Assembly: GCA_029964075.1 (NCBI GenBank)
Contig: CM057141.1
Span: 11,966,001-12,030,000 of the forward strand
Direction: 5' to 3'
Origin: Patiria pectinifera
Taxonomy: Eukaryota > Echinodermata > Asteroidea > Valvatida > Asterinidae
Length of the DNA stretch: 64,000 nt
The translations under genes and the position numbers were made by a program. A model generated the notes under the pieces. That model was not told the origin of the DNA. It saw only the letters and a list, made by a program, of their open reading frames with translations, and did no database searches. Shown here in pieces: positions 47,901 to 58,755 of the stretch; the stretch's first letter is position 1, and the number at the start of each line of letters is the position of its first letter.

Positions 47901-50900
47901 CTGTTGCGTGGCAGTTGCTGAATCAATCCGGTGTCAGTGATGAGAATCGGCTCCTGCAACTGAACATCTGGCAGATCTAAATCTTGGCGAGCAAGCTTTT
48001 GCTTCTGTCGATGCGGTTTGGCCCTGCGCAGTGAGTTTTCCTTAAAATGGGATGCTATGTGAGTGGTACGGTGCCCTGTTGTACGAAATTTCTTATCACA
48101 GTGTGGACAATCAAAAGGTTTGGCTCCAGTATGCAATCGCAGGTGGACTTTCAAGCTGCCATGTGTGGCAAACAGTTTGTTGCAGACATGGCACTTGTAC
48201 TCCTTAATGCCAGTGTGGGTTTTTAGATGTGCTGTCATGGTGCTTTTCACGGTAAAGCTGCGAAAACACTGCGTGCATTTGAACGGCCTCTCCCTCGTAT
48301 GGATTCGTATGTGTCTTGCCAGATCACTGGGCTTTTTGAAGGTCTTGCTGCAAAATTTACAGGAGTGGAGGCGACCACGTCTCAGGCGTAGTGTCTTCTG
48401 CTTCTGCAGGAGTTCTGCAAATACCGCCACCTGCCGACTAGCAGATGTCACATCAGAAGACCCTTCCTGCTTGTCGTTGCTTAACCCAGAGTTCTCCAGA
48501 GCCTGTTGTAAGATGTCGGAGGTGATGTTACCACCGGCTCCCAAGGCAATCTGCTGTATCTGCTGATGGGCATACGAATGCTCCTCAGAGTGCTCAGAGA
48601 GCTCTAGCAACTGTTGGATCACATCACTGACCATGCTGGATGACAGCGCTGGCCCGTCAAGCTGCAGGTTTGATGTGCCTTCGCCAAGATCGGATGTTGC
48701 GTCGTTCTCCTTATCCGTGGCTACAAGCCCACCGTGCACACGGGTGATGTGCGAATTGAGACTGCCAAGCTTGCGGTAGGAACAGGAGCATGCCTCACAT
48801 GGGTACATAGCCACCTCCTTGTTCAGATCGTGCACCCGAGCCACATGGGCCCGTAGGTTACCCTTCTGAGAGAACACTGACGGGCAGAATTCACACTTGT
48901 GGGGCTTGTCCCCAGTGTGTTTTGTCATGTGGATTTGGAGGGAGCCTTTCTGATTGAACGACTTTGTGCAGACACTACATTTGTATGGTTTTTCACCTGA
49001 AAGATAAGAACAAGATGTAATGGATTTACAATAAGCAATGACGACTCCAGCAAATTAATCACATTACACAGATTAGCCTGAGCATGAATATTTACACATT
49101 TACGCATCATTTACGCGCCCTCTACTGATTAGGACCATATTTAATAGAGCTGGTATGTAGAAAATACAGCTTACCAAATTTAATTACATATTTATCAGGT
49201 GAGACCATCCAAAAGCAAAAGGGCCAATATGCATATGCAATTTTGTCTTGTAACCTGTGTTTTTGTAAGCTTCATGGGAATTGATCCCAATTTCCTGTTC
49301 TTACCAGTATGGATGCGCATGTGCCGGACAAGCTGGCTAGGTTTCTTGAAGGTCTTCAGGCAGAAATCACACTCCTGATGGAACATGCTACGGTCCACCG
49401 CTCTTCTGGCCTGGGTCTGCCCACTGGAAACCCGGGACCTTTTCATAAAAAAAAATTAAAGAAAATACAAACGGGATGAATAAGATATAAAAAAGTCAAG
49501 TGTCGACTCTGCTTATTACATGCAGCTCAGCAGAGAATATTTGCAAAATTGTTCTCAGCAAATATTTCAAAACTAAATTTTGGAATTAAAACTTTGGCCA
49601 TGGACTTTCATCTTTTCTCTAGGTATGCAAGAGCGCCAGAACAAAAATTGAGTGACTTTCCTGTAGCAAGGAGTCATCATAGCATGAGTCTGAATAGAAT
49701 GGCCAGAGAACTTTGCAAGATTTTAGTTTTGCCATTTCATAAATTTCATCAATGAACATTGACCAAAATTAATCTGTAAACAGGAAAATCAGTCATGTTG
49801 TTTTAATACCAAAATGCATGGCAAATAAGCAACTTGAAAGCTGCTTGCCTTAACCAGTTCACGCCGGGAATATTTTGACAAGAACGGAACGAGGTGCGGG
49901 ATTACTTTTCACTCGACCTCAAGCCAGGCAGGTTGAAGCCATCACCCTCGGGCAGCACACTCACATTTCCGGCCTCGCTTGCTGCGAGCGGGTCGCCGAC
50001 AGATATTTCAGGCCTCGCTCCTGCGTATTTATCCGTCATCTGTTCCGATTACCACAATACCTTTGCGTGTATGCTTGCATCCAGCGGGAACTGGTTAATA
50101 TACTAGGACTATTAAATTCAACAAATTTAAGCAAATTCAACAACTTTTATAATGTACAGTAAACAATCACTGGTTTATTAGATATACCTGATCATCCTCT
50201 GATGGTTCTTCATGTGTTCTTTGAGAAGGATCTGGGCCACAAATTCCTTGTTGCACAACCTGCAGGCATAGAGGGTTCCCGAAGCCTCCTCTTGGTGCTC
50301 CAGCAAGTGCTTGTCAAGTTGGCTCTGGTCAGGGTAAAGATTGAGTGACTGTTCAAAATCTTTCCTCAAACTGAACAATGTTGGCACACACTGTGAATAA
50401 TTGTTAAGTGGGATCTTTGAAGAGGTCTCGGATGTCACTAACCTTACCTTATAAATTTGTACTGCATAATAAAAAGTTGAAATAAGCTTATGCTAAGTAT
50501 GTCTAGAACTAGGACCTCGACGTTCAGTCATTTTTTTGTCTCGTTTCGTTTCGTTTTGTTTTGTTCTGTTTTGTTCTGTTTTGGTGTGGAATATTTTTTT
50601 AAAGTAAGCATTTTGAAGCTTTCATCTTTTAAGCCTGGAACATGAGCCTGGAAACAGAAAAACATAAGGAAACTCAATTTTCTCAATTAGAGTCTAGTCT
50701 TTTAGAGTACACCCTTTTTAAGTATCATTCAAATACTTAGAACTATTTTATATAAAAACAAATGTTTTTGTATTTTTTTGTATTTTTTTAATTTTTGGCC
50801 CTATGCCTTGGGTGTAAAGGTTATTCCAGATCCACAAAGCTCACCTGTAGACTGAACTCATCTCCGCACTCGGCACACATGACGTTCTCCTCCCTCTCAT

Positions 50901-53580
50901 GCAGCATGATATGGGCCTTGAGACTTGCCACCCGTGAGAACGTCTTGTGACAGTCTGGACACTCCGGTTTGCCCATGGTGTGCGTGGCCTTGTGCAGCAT
51001 CAGGTTATACTCCAGGTTGAACGATGACGGGCACTTATCGCATCGGTGCGGCTTGTCGCTGGCATGGTTTCGCTCGTGGCGCTTGAGCTGATTCCACCGG
51101 CTGAACGTCTGGGAACACGTCGGTACCTCGCACTGGTAGGGACCAGTGCCTGGGCTCCTGGGGCCCACATTGTCTTCAAGACCTGCAACCAAATCGGTGA
51201 ATGGTTGGCCTACTCAATAGCTTGTATTTCAACACAGCAGTTAAACGAATGTATTGCATCCTGTACTTCAAAAATGTTTTGAGATAAATAGCTTACACCA
51301 ACACCAAGATATTAAAAGTACCTTCAGCAATTTACCATGCCTAGCCAGACAACTGCATGGAAGGTGATCGCATTTTTCTGTCCCTTAATTCACCAAAAAT
51401 AAGAAAAGTGAACCCAATAGGGAAATATATTCCAGCATCAGGCAATATGAAGGCAATAGTTTTTAGTTTTCGTCAGGTTGTTTGTCATTTTGAATGCCAC
51501 ATTTCTCCTATGCAATAGATTTTTTATTGGGTTAGCAATCGGTCTTAAAGGGAATGTACATCATTGGCTTTTGCTGTAATTTTCAGAAATGAACTATTTG
51601 AGAGGTTAGTATAATAGATCAAATATTGTTACACTTACATGTTTGAAGTTTTGTGTTCGAAAAGGTTGGAAAAACCAAGAAAAACAAAAATGTTCAAGTA
51701 GTCTGGTTCCCTGACTCCACAAAAGATAAAATGGATCCATTTATAGATGATGGAAAATTGTAAGGCAAGGGAACCAGTCTATCTGGCCTGCACCCGTTCA
51801 TGAACATGTAACCAATAGCAAACAAAATTTGGACTGAAAAAATTGTAAATTTGGAGCAGTAGTTCAAAAATAGTTAGGTTTTTCCAACGCTGGTCACCGA
51901 CCGCCGAACGCCGACCACCGTTGGAAATGTTTACAAAAATACCATTTTCTTGAAAATGACTTCACACCAGGTGCCATTATTTTACAAGATGCTTGAGACT
52001 GTCATTTACCAACATCCTAGTAAGGTATTTCGTAAAAACTTGGTAGTTTTATTTTTCGATGTTTGCAAATGTTGTATGTTCCCTTTAAGTCAGTTAGTGA
52101 GGTGGTAGTATAAATATATTTTTTACATTATTATTTGACCATCCTGTCCTTAAATGGCCCCTTGTGCCTGTCTTTGTCCTTTTCCTTGCATGACTTTCAG
52201 CTTTTTAATGGGCAACGTTATTTGTAAAAGAAAGGAACAGAAAAGAACGAAAAAATATAAGGCGTAAAAAACAGAATTCTGGTATCACAACCCCTTCATA
52301 TTGGCCGCTATAGGAAATTTGTTTTGGTAAAGCTACAGCTAGCCCAGGCTAAGTTGTACCAAATAAGGCACAAAAGAAACAAAAGTAAAGCAGTTTCCCA
52401 TCCCCACCCACTTCTTTTTTCCTTGCCCACCTCATTTCTTCTTTTTTTAATTCGTTTGCAATAATGGCGTATTTTGCAAATATATTGTCAATATATTTTT
52501 ATTGGTTTCCATCAAAATTGTGTCCTTTGGACACAACTGGACACAACTTTTAATCAGCAAAGGAAATTTAGAAAACAAAGGGGGGGGGGCAAAAGAAGGC
52601 CGCCTCCTTTATTTGTAAAAAGCCAAGACGAGAAATGTTTTGTTTACTCGGCCTAGTTAATTAAACTAAATACCTCAATGAATAGGTTCCAAATATAAAA
52701 AAACACATTTTTTTTTAAAGTTATCAATCAGTGATTCATCATTCAGTCTCATTCTCAGTCAATTTCCCCTGTTAAAAATTGCTAGGCATGCTAGGCCCAT
52801 GGAGGAAGGTTTAGTCCTTTTTTATTTCTGTTGTAAAGTGTTCAGTTTATTTTTGAAATAATATTGCAAAAATTATTGCACAAATTTTACAACAGGCAAT
52901 GACAGGAAAAACAAATGGTTGACCCATTGCCTTGTCAATCGTGCCCGTCACTCGTGCGTACTACGTGCACAAACCACAAACCAACGACCGCGCGACCGGT
53001 AGGCACATCGCACTGGCGCGGCGCGGCGCGGCCGCGCCGTGAGAGTGTACGTGTACGTGCAGCAGACATCCGCAACAATGCCACGGCCATTTTGAACAAC
53101 GCCTCATGCACCATCATGACTACTTCAAACAAAGGCATGAACTACGTTTCAAAATCATAAATCACCTCAGTATTTCACCATTCAAAAACACGGAATTCCA
53201 TAGCATTGTCAACTGCACTTCCCGACGACAAAGATGGTGATTTGATGAACTTTTGGACAGTTCACCCTCGCAAGAATATCTTGAAAACATTTGGGACGTG
53301 CGTATCGTTCCGCACAAAGACATCGCCGTGACACGCGCACTAGTACAAGCCGATGCGAAAAATAATGCATGACCACTACTGTACCTGTTGTTCATGTACA
53401 ACATAAAAACTAAAACTAGGGACTACATCGCTGTAAGGGCCTAGATTCGTTGCTACTTTCACGTTTTCCAATCTCATACCGCGGTCAATTTTGACGTTAC
53501 AATTAGCTTTAATAGTTGAACAACTTACCATCTTGCCCTTCTGGCCGATATCTCGGTTTAGGGCCTCTAGGACGAGGCAT
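41787..53580 (-). CDS. ZNF236: ZNF236, multi-C2H2 zinc finger protein; 8 coding exons
   Basis: Coding exons in transcript order: 53580-53529, 51182-50845, 50390-50188, 49438-49305, 48996-44690, 44104-43858, 42664-42530, 41974-41787. They join in phase to 1867 residues, close to human ZNF236 (1845). I count 30 C2H2 fingers, one of them degenerate (CAECGDEF followed by a long insertion). Linkers contain blocks conserved with the human protein: [25 protein letters not shown] and [13 protein letters not shown]. Long Gln/Leu/Ser/Thr-rich segments between fingers look like transcriptional regulatory regions. The family is nuclear and thought to bind DNA; the targets are not known to me. Finger blocks are arranged almost as a mirror image (see findings). 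Identification is very secure. Confidence 0.96.
42530..42664 (-). CDS. ZNF236: ZNF236 coding exon 7 (residues 1761-1806)
   Basis: Acceptor GATTGCAG, donor GTACAT. It encodes [20 protein letters not shown] and the start of the last finger, [12 protein letters not shown]. Confidence 0.94.
42697..42917. repeat. Foldback element close to a ZNF236 acceptor
   Basis: ATAGACTAGGGGATATTTCA pairs with TGAAATATCGCCTAGTCTAT. GAGTAGAAGTTGGTAACATA pairs with TATGTTACCAACTGCTACTT. It ends only about 32 bp upstream of exon 7. Confidence 0.75.
43115..43710. repeat. Large foldback element in ZNF236 intron 6
   Basis: The arms are about 200-230 bp: GTCTGACTATTTTTGAAATA pairs with TATTTCAAAAATAGTCAGAC, and further inside TTGTGATCAATTG and CAAGTTCCTTGCTTAATTG-type words match. 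A transcript of the intron could fold into a long hairpin. Confidence 0.75.
43858..44104 (-). CDS. ZNF236: ZNF236 coding exon 6 (residues 1679-1761)
   Basis: Acceptor CCGAACAG, donor GTGATT. It encodes [16 protein letters not shown] (second half of finger 26) and the fingers [21 protein letters not shown] and [17 protein letters not shown]. Confidence 0.95.
44229..44559. repeat. TTAAAGGTAGAG family, 5'-truncated copy
   Basis: Matches the right two-thirds of 33076-33629, including ACGAAATTATTGTTGAAA-like and GGCTGAATGAGAAC words, and ends TTCCTTTAA. It lies in ZNF236 intron 5. Confidence 0.7.
44690..48996 (-). CDS. ZNF236: ZNF236 coding exon 5 (residues 243-1678), 4.3-kb exon
   Basis: Acceptor ATCTTTCAG, donor GTGAGT. 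It holds fingers 7-25 and the first half of finger 26, with Gln/Ser/Thr/Leu-rich linkers. ATG codons inside are not starts: the upstream exons join in phase. Confidence 0.96.
49305..49438 (-). CDS. ZNF236: ZNF236 coding exon 4 (residues 198-243)
   Basis: Acceptor ATGAAAAG, donor GTAAGA. It encodes [11 protein letters not shown] and finger 6, [25 protein letters not shown], then the TG of the linker. Confidence 0.93.
49850..50098. mobile_element. TTAACCAGTT element, short complete copy
   Basis: Left TTAACCAGTTCACGCCGGGA, right AGCGGGAACTGGTTAA. TTAA stands at both ends, and the ends match the element at 29972-30391. The interior is different and GC-richer, about 249 bp in total. Confidence 0.75.
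50188..50390 (-). CDS. ZNF236: ZNF236 coding exon 3 (residues 131-198)
   Basis: Acceptor TTATTCACAG, donor GTATAT. It completes the degenerate finger 4 with an insertion and encodes finger 5 ([25 protein letters not shown]). Confidence 0.92.
50845..51182 (-). CDS. ZNF236: ZNF236 coding exon 2 (residues 18-130)
   Basis: Acceptor GGTTGCAG, donor GTGAGC. It encodes fingers 1-3 ([30 protein letters not shown]) and the first Cys pair of finger 4. Confidence 0.95.
51545..52088. mobile_element. TTAA-ended element, TTAAAGGGAA family, copy 2
   Basis: Left TTAAAGGGAATGTACATCAT, right GTTGTATGTTCCCTTTAA. Shares GCTTTTGCTGTAATTTTCAG and GGTTCCCTGACTCC with 58752-59273. It lies in ZNF236 intron 1. Confidence 0.75.
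52925..53060. other. CpG- and GC-rich patch in ZNF236 intron 1
   Basis: A GCGCGGC run near 53016-53040 stands out from the AT-rich surroundings. It could be a repeat end or a regulatory patch; no further support. Confidence 0.3.
53529..53580 (-). CDS. ZNF236: ZNF236 coding exon 1 (residues 1-18)
   Basis: ATG at 53580 encodes [17 protein letters not shown] and the first base of a Gly codon, before GTAAGT. The start is chosen because it opens the only frame that joins exon 2 in phase and sits beside promoter-like sequence. Confidence 0.85.
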
Positions 53581-53619
53581 TTTGAAACGATTTATTTGTA
53601 AGCGGAACGACGTTGTCAG

Positions 53620-53662
53620 AAAATGGCGGTAGTCAAACGGCTAACCTCGCGTGACGTCACGA
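53620..53662 (-). promoter_or_regulatory. ZNF236: ZNF236 core promoter candidate with CRE and YY1-like sites
   Basis: A perfect CRE palindrome TGACGTCA is at 53652-53659, about 72 bp upstream of the start codon. AAAATGGCGG, a YY1-like site, lies near 53621-53630 on the + strand. Both are common in housekeeping promoters. Function is inferred. Confidence 0.5.
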
Positions 53663-54161
53663 AAAGCACAGTCCCGGATGTTATATCGATGTGCTGTACA
53701 ATAAAAGCTTTCAAATGCACCATTTATTATGCCTTGTCGTGCCCACTTTTCAATTTGTGCTTTTTAAAATAAATATTTGGCACTTCTGTTCGGGCTCTTC
53801 AACAAATTGGATTCTTTTCTTCTCTAACGAACTTGTTTTGTATGAGCAATTACCTTTTAACTATGGTCGATGTTGGGTACCTGCAACCCTAAATAAATGA
53901 GTTTATTGTGTATACTTTTGCGCCTCCACTAATGCCACTATTTTTTTTTGTCGGGCGGCATTTAATTAAAACTAATCAGGTAACTATACATGTAACTAAA
54001 CATTTGTGGATTTTATTTCCGTTTAGTGTCTCATTTTACATTAAACAACCGTTACGGTTATATTGCCAGAAAAAAAAATAATAACAATTGAAAACATTTC
54101 GGGGCGACTCTCAAAAATAGTGCAGACGTAGAGTTTGTATTGCGCATGTTGTACCATGTAC

Positions 54162-54773
54162 AGCGTGTCCCAATAAACATTGTGCATGAAGAAATCGCTG
54201 ATTTTCTCAAACGTTGGTCAGACTAGCTTATCAAATTTATAGCATTTTCAAGCCTATAGTCTTGTTTATAATTGGTGAAAAAAATCAAGAAAAACCAACA
54301 ATGCAATTAACCAGAGATATTTGAATTTACGGTAAGACTATGTATTTTCGACCTGAACAATGTAATTTCCACACTTGGTATTTGCTTGTATACCAATTAT
54401 TGGGTAAATATTGCATGGCCTTTATGTAAAAAGATTTCATTTGTAAATAAATAAAAGAAGAAACAGCAAAGCTATAGAAGGTGTTTATTTGATTCATCGA
54501 AGATTATTCAAAAGCACGTGGTAACTGCTCTAATTGCAAATTACTCGAGCGTCAACGTTGTATAGACCCTTTTGACGTTCTTTGTTAACATGCGCGCTTA
54601 AAATAATATAGCCTTACAAAATCAACGATATCTCTGGTTTGCATTGATGGACATTCTTGATATTTTCATCAATTATAAACAAGACCATAGGCTTTAAAAT
54701 AATATAAAATTTAAGTAACCACCTTTTGAGCAAATCAGCTACTTCTTCATGCACAATGTTTATTGACGCGCAA
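54162..54773. repeat. Foldback MITE
   Basis: CCCAATAAACATTGTGCATG with GAAGAAATC pairs with the right arm CATGCACAATGTTTATTG. Inner arms TTGTTTATAATTGGTGAAAA and CATCAATTATAAACAAGACC also pair. Confidence 0.7.
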
Positions 54774-54779
54774 AAATCG

Positions 54780-56000
54780 AAAAGCAGATGGGGGGGGGCG
54801 GGGCGTGACGCTTGGATGCGCTGTTCATAGACGTTTATATACGTATTTATGTACAAACACGTACGTTTTAAATTAACATTTACATATTTAATTTGAATCT
54901 CTCTTATTCTCTTTCCTTTTTCCCCTTTTCTATTTTTTTTTTGGGGGCGCCCCCGGCCCCATTCTGGATTTTTACGGTTCCTTACACCACTAGGTAGCCC
55001 CTTGTGCAAATCGGTACGCATCTGTCAATCCAATTATGATACCTTCTTGGGAAAGTATTTCATATAATCGTGGGAATACAAGGATGGGCTTAAAACCTCG
55101 ATATCTACCTCTAAAAATCCACAGATCACTGACTGTATTTCGTCCATTTTTTAGAAATGTTCACATACATTTATTGGCTTTGTAAAATTAATGCGTTTGG
55201 TGACAATTTTATCATCAAAACAGTTATAACATTTGTAAGAAAAAAGCACCTTCTTTTAAAACTTGCAAGATAAAAGATTTACGGAAGCACCGTATGACAA
55301 ATCTCTTTTGTGAGTTCGTGAGGTCGAGGGGAACTCAACGTTTACGGACGACAGGATGCTCTCCCCATGCCTAGACGTCAGGAGATTTGTTACAACATTT
55401 TCATTATTGCAGGTTGCATGATATAATTGAGACAAACACAAATTGGAAATCAGATTTAATTTGGCGCTCATTCTGCTTGCAAAATGTTTTTAAAAGGACA
55501 AGCCCATTTTGTGACTGTAGGACTGTACTTGGCACAAAAGCTCACCATTTCCAAACATCACTGAAACCAAACCTATCTCTACGGTTTGCATAGAAGACCA
55601 CTGCTGTATTTTTAAAGGGCGCTTCCAGTTTTTTTTTAATTCAGTCACTGAAAATGCACCTGTGTCCAATACCCTGATTTTCGTTTTTTTGGTTTCAACA
55701 ATGTCAAGGGTATTGTGGTGCCTTTTATAAGTTTTTATGCCAATGAAAATGTCCACATTCATGAGCAAAAGTGTGATGTCACTACAGGAATAAACCTCAA
55801 TGTTACAGCTACTTCAGCACCAAAAATTGCCAGAATTGTGAACATTTTGCTTTCGTAAATATTGTTCTTTGGTGATTCGTTGTTGTGTCAGTACATGGCA
55901 GTAAGCCAATGAGCAAACTTTTCTCACAAATATTTTTAATGAGCAAATTTGTTGGTTCACAATTTGAACTTAAACCCATAAGGCCAGAAAAAATGGTTCC
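54780..56000. other. Intergenic, no gene seen
   Basis: Holds only a second, more degenerate copy of the hammerhead-like tail at 55290-55385 (CAAATCTCTTTTGTGAGT, AACTCAACGTTTACGG). No exon is recognised. Confidence 0.4.
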
Positions 56001-56149
56001 GGTGTCGTGCCAAAAACCGTCCGGTGCCAAATAGTGTCCGCTGAGCATGCGCAGTAGGCGCCAGACACTATTTGGCATGTAATACATGCCAAATAGTGTC
56101 CGGTGCCAAATAGTGTCCGGGCGCCGTCGATCGAGCGAGAACAAGGGCG

Positions 56150-56590
56150 TACGTACGTACGTCCTGCCGGACAGTATTAAGCTGGCAAAATCGGACAGTA
56201 TTTTGCAGGAAAAATCAGACAGTATTTTGCACGGGGGAATCGGACAATATTTGGCAGGGCGGGGAATCGGACAGTATTTGTTGGCAGGAAAAATCGGACA
56301 ATATTCACCGTGGCGGGGGAATCAGACAGTATTTGGCAGGGGGAATCGGACAGTATTTAGCAGGAAAAATCGGACATTTTTTCGCAGGGAAATCGGACAC
56401 TATTTGGCAGGGGGATCCGGAATCGGACACTGTTTAGCAGGAAAAATCGGACAGTATTTGGCAGGAAAAATTGGACAGCATTTGGCAGGGGGAATCGGAC
56501 AATATTTGGCAGGAGGAATCGGACAGTTTGGCAGGAAAAATCGGACAATTTTTGGCCGGAAAAATCGGACAGTATTAGGTAGGAGAAACC
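56150..56590 (+). repeat. Short tandem array, unit about 22-24 bp, GGACAGTATTTGGCAGG
   Basis: About 18 imperfect units of the form ATCGGACAGTATTTGGCAGG plus a few A or G. Unit length varies through A- and G-runs. The core GGACACTATTTGGCA is the reverse complement of the end of the TIR of the enclosing element, so the array probably grew from a terminus. Confidence 0.9.
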
Positions 56591-56771
56591 GTAAAATATA
56601 ACGTTGGTTATAATGCTACACACAGCACAGTACTACTACACACACTTCACACGGCGTTAGGCCTACGTACGTACTGCACGCCAAACAAGTGAACTGACGC
56701 GAAAAAAACACACAAACATTTTGCACAAATATAATGTTTAAACTATTAGGGAAACCAAGTGAAATAGTTAT

Positions 56772-57225
56772 CACAGATAACAAGGAAAACGTTAAAACAG
56801 ATTGTAAAAAGCAAATTCAGGTGAACAGAGATCTTTTCTATACGATGTATTGACAGCTCGACAAGGCACGCAATAGGATGCACGCTAAGCGCGGACACTA
56901 TTTGGCAAGCGTCCGTAAACAATGTGACGTCATAGACGCATGACCAATCAGATCGCATTATGCTAATTAGCGGACACTATTTGGCACCGGACGGTTTTCA
57001 CAGATAACAAGGAAAACGTTAAAACAGATTGTAAAAAGCAAATTCAGGTGAACAGAGATCTTTTCTATACGATGTATTGACAGCTCGACAAGGCACGCAA
57101 TAGGATGCACGCTAAGCGCGGACACTATTTGGCAAGCGTCCGTAAACAATGTGACGTCATAGACGCATGACCAATCAGATCGCATTATGCTAATTAGCGG
57201 ACACTATTTGGCACCGGACGATTTT
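56772..57225 (+). repeat. 227-bp tandem duplication
   Basis: The segment from CACAGATAACAAGGAAAACG to ATTTGGCACCGGACG occurs twice at an exact 227-bp offset with no difference that I can see over about 220 bp. Such identity implies a recent event. Each copy ends with the TIR word. Confidence 0.93.
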
Positions 57226-57239
57226 TGGCACGACACCTG

Positions 57240-58028
57240 TCTCTGGTATGCGTGCGCGTCGTCGTAGCCATGCGCGTCGGCAAAATTAAAAAGTTTGTTT
57301 TCAATGTATTAAAGATGACGTCTCAAAACTGCCAAACTCACTTATTTGACTAAAATCCTGCTGTTGCACAATTTTAACGTGTTTTTTGATGGGGGTACCG
57401 ATCGAGTATTAGCTTTATGTGGCCTCTCTGATGGGCTCCCATATATTTTGCACTACATTTAGTCGGGCACCATTTGCAGTCATCAGCCGACATTTGAAGG
57501 GAAAAAAGTATATAAAAAAGGCCACGTTGCCGCACCACTTTTTGGGCAAGCTCCATACCAGACACCAAAGACTTTTTTTGGCCTAAACTGAACATTGCCT
57601 TCCTGAAATGACATCACAGGAACAGCGCCCTTAGTTTCCAGAAAAGCATGGCAAATTGTAAATGTTTATATAAGTGCATATTTCAATTAATTTGACCAAA
57701 AAGAAATGTCAAATAGTTTTCCTACATTTTAAGAGGAGTAAAAAAGTTGCACAAAATATGTTCCTTGGAAAAATCCATTTCAGTGGACACTTGTTAAAAT
57801 CTTTCCCTGATTAAACCTCATTTTCCCACTGCAGGGAATACCTTGTTCACCTTCAACTGCCCATCGACCAGAAATATCCTAATCCGTTAAACTCAAGAAA
57901 AAGTGAAAATGTGGCAAGCTATAATCTAGCAACTTTTATTCAGGCCCATATGCTGGATGTAAAAAGTAAAGTCTATCACAAGCCAATATGGCCCATCAGG
58001 CCGGTGTTTATCTTTGCTTAAGGTGGCT
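57240..58028. other. Intergenic, no gene seen
   Basis: No exon, RNA or clear repeat boundary recognised. Confidence 0.4.
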
Positions 58029-58029
58029 T

Positions 58030-58256
58030 GAAACACCTGAGAATATTCTATTCTCCCTGGATGGGATGCCCGTCCATGGCAGCTTACTCCCCAGCTAATG
58101 CCGGCATCCATTTACATGTATACTCCTAGGTGGAGAGAGGAAAGTGGGGGCGAAGTGGCTTGCCAAAGGACACGACATATGGTTAGCAGTTGGATTTGAA
58201 CCCCTGACCCTTTGATCACGAGTCTGGAGTCCTAACCACTAGGCCACACTACCCAA
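58030..58256 (-). repeat. tRNA-derived SINE
   Basis: On the - strand GTGTGGCCTAGTGGTTAGGA gives box A and GGGGTTCAAATCC gives a perfect box B (GGTTCAAATCC). The shared tail CTTTGGCAAGCCACTT and CTCTCCACCTAGGAGTAT follows. It is the same family as 26330-26480. Confidence 0.85.
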
Positions 58257-58446
58257 TGTTGGATGGGGAGAGTAAAATAAACTGGGACTGGGAGCCATAC
58301 AACTGCGCTCTTGTTGCAAGGCAAAACAACCCCATGAATGATACACACATGCACTGATTCTCAAATTTAGACAATTTAAACAATTTTGACAGATGAGCAG
58401 TGAAAACGGAACAGCAAAATGTAAGTCTCTTCCTATTTAATCCTAT

Positions 58447-58755
58447 TTAAAGAGGTTGTGGAATGCTCGAAAACATAGTAAATCGTGATGTAATAAACAG
58501 GACTCCGAATGCAGCGTCATAAACGAGTCCTGTTTATTACGTTACGATTTACTATGTTTTGTTTGCTGCCCCACCGACGACTTTTACACAAATTGCACGT
58601 TCGGGTCGAAACAGGACCTGAAAAACAGCTCTGAAAAGTACCTTTTGTACTCATTTCATGACAGACACAATAGTCGTTTTTATTTCATCACACCTTAGGC
58701 TTCATATACCCGGAAAATGACGGAAATGTCTTCGAGCATTCCACAACCTCTTTAA
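58447..58755. mobile_element. TTAA-ended MITE sharing its TTAA with the next element
   Basis: Left TTAAAGAGGTTGTGGAATGC, right GCATTCCACAACCTCTTTAA. An inner palindrome around AACAGGACT/AGTCCTGTT spans 58480-58560. The right TTAA (58752-58755) is also the left TTAA of the following element. Confidence 0.8.

Larger units (their letters stand above)
56001..57237. mobile_element. 1.24-kb TIR element carrying its own iteron array and a tandem duplication
   Basis: The TIR is about 41 bp. The left starts GGTGTCGTGCCAAAAACCGT and continues CCGGTGCCAAATAGTGTCCG; the right is its reverse complement with one visible mismatch (T for C), ending CGACACC at 57237. There is no transposase. The inside is an array of short repeats (56150-56590) that use the terminal word, and a 227-bp tandem duplication (56772-57225). 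I found no convincing target-site duplication. Confidence 0.85.

Noticed and set aside
56150..56590. CRISPR-like array
   Set aside because: Units are contiguous and variable in length, with no unique spacers or cas genes, inside a eukaryotic TIR element.
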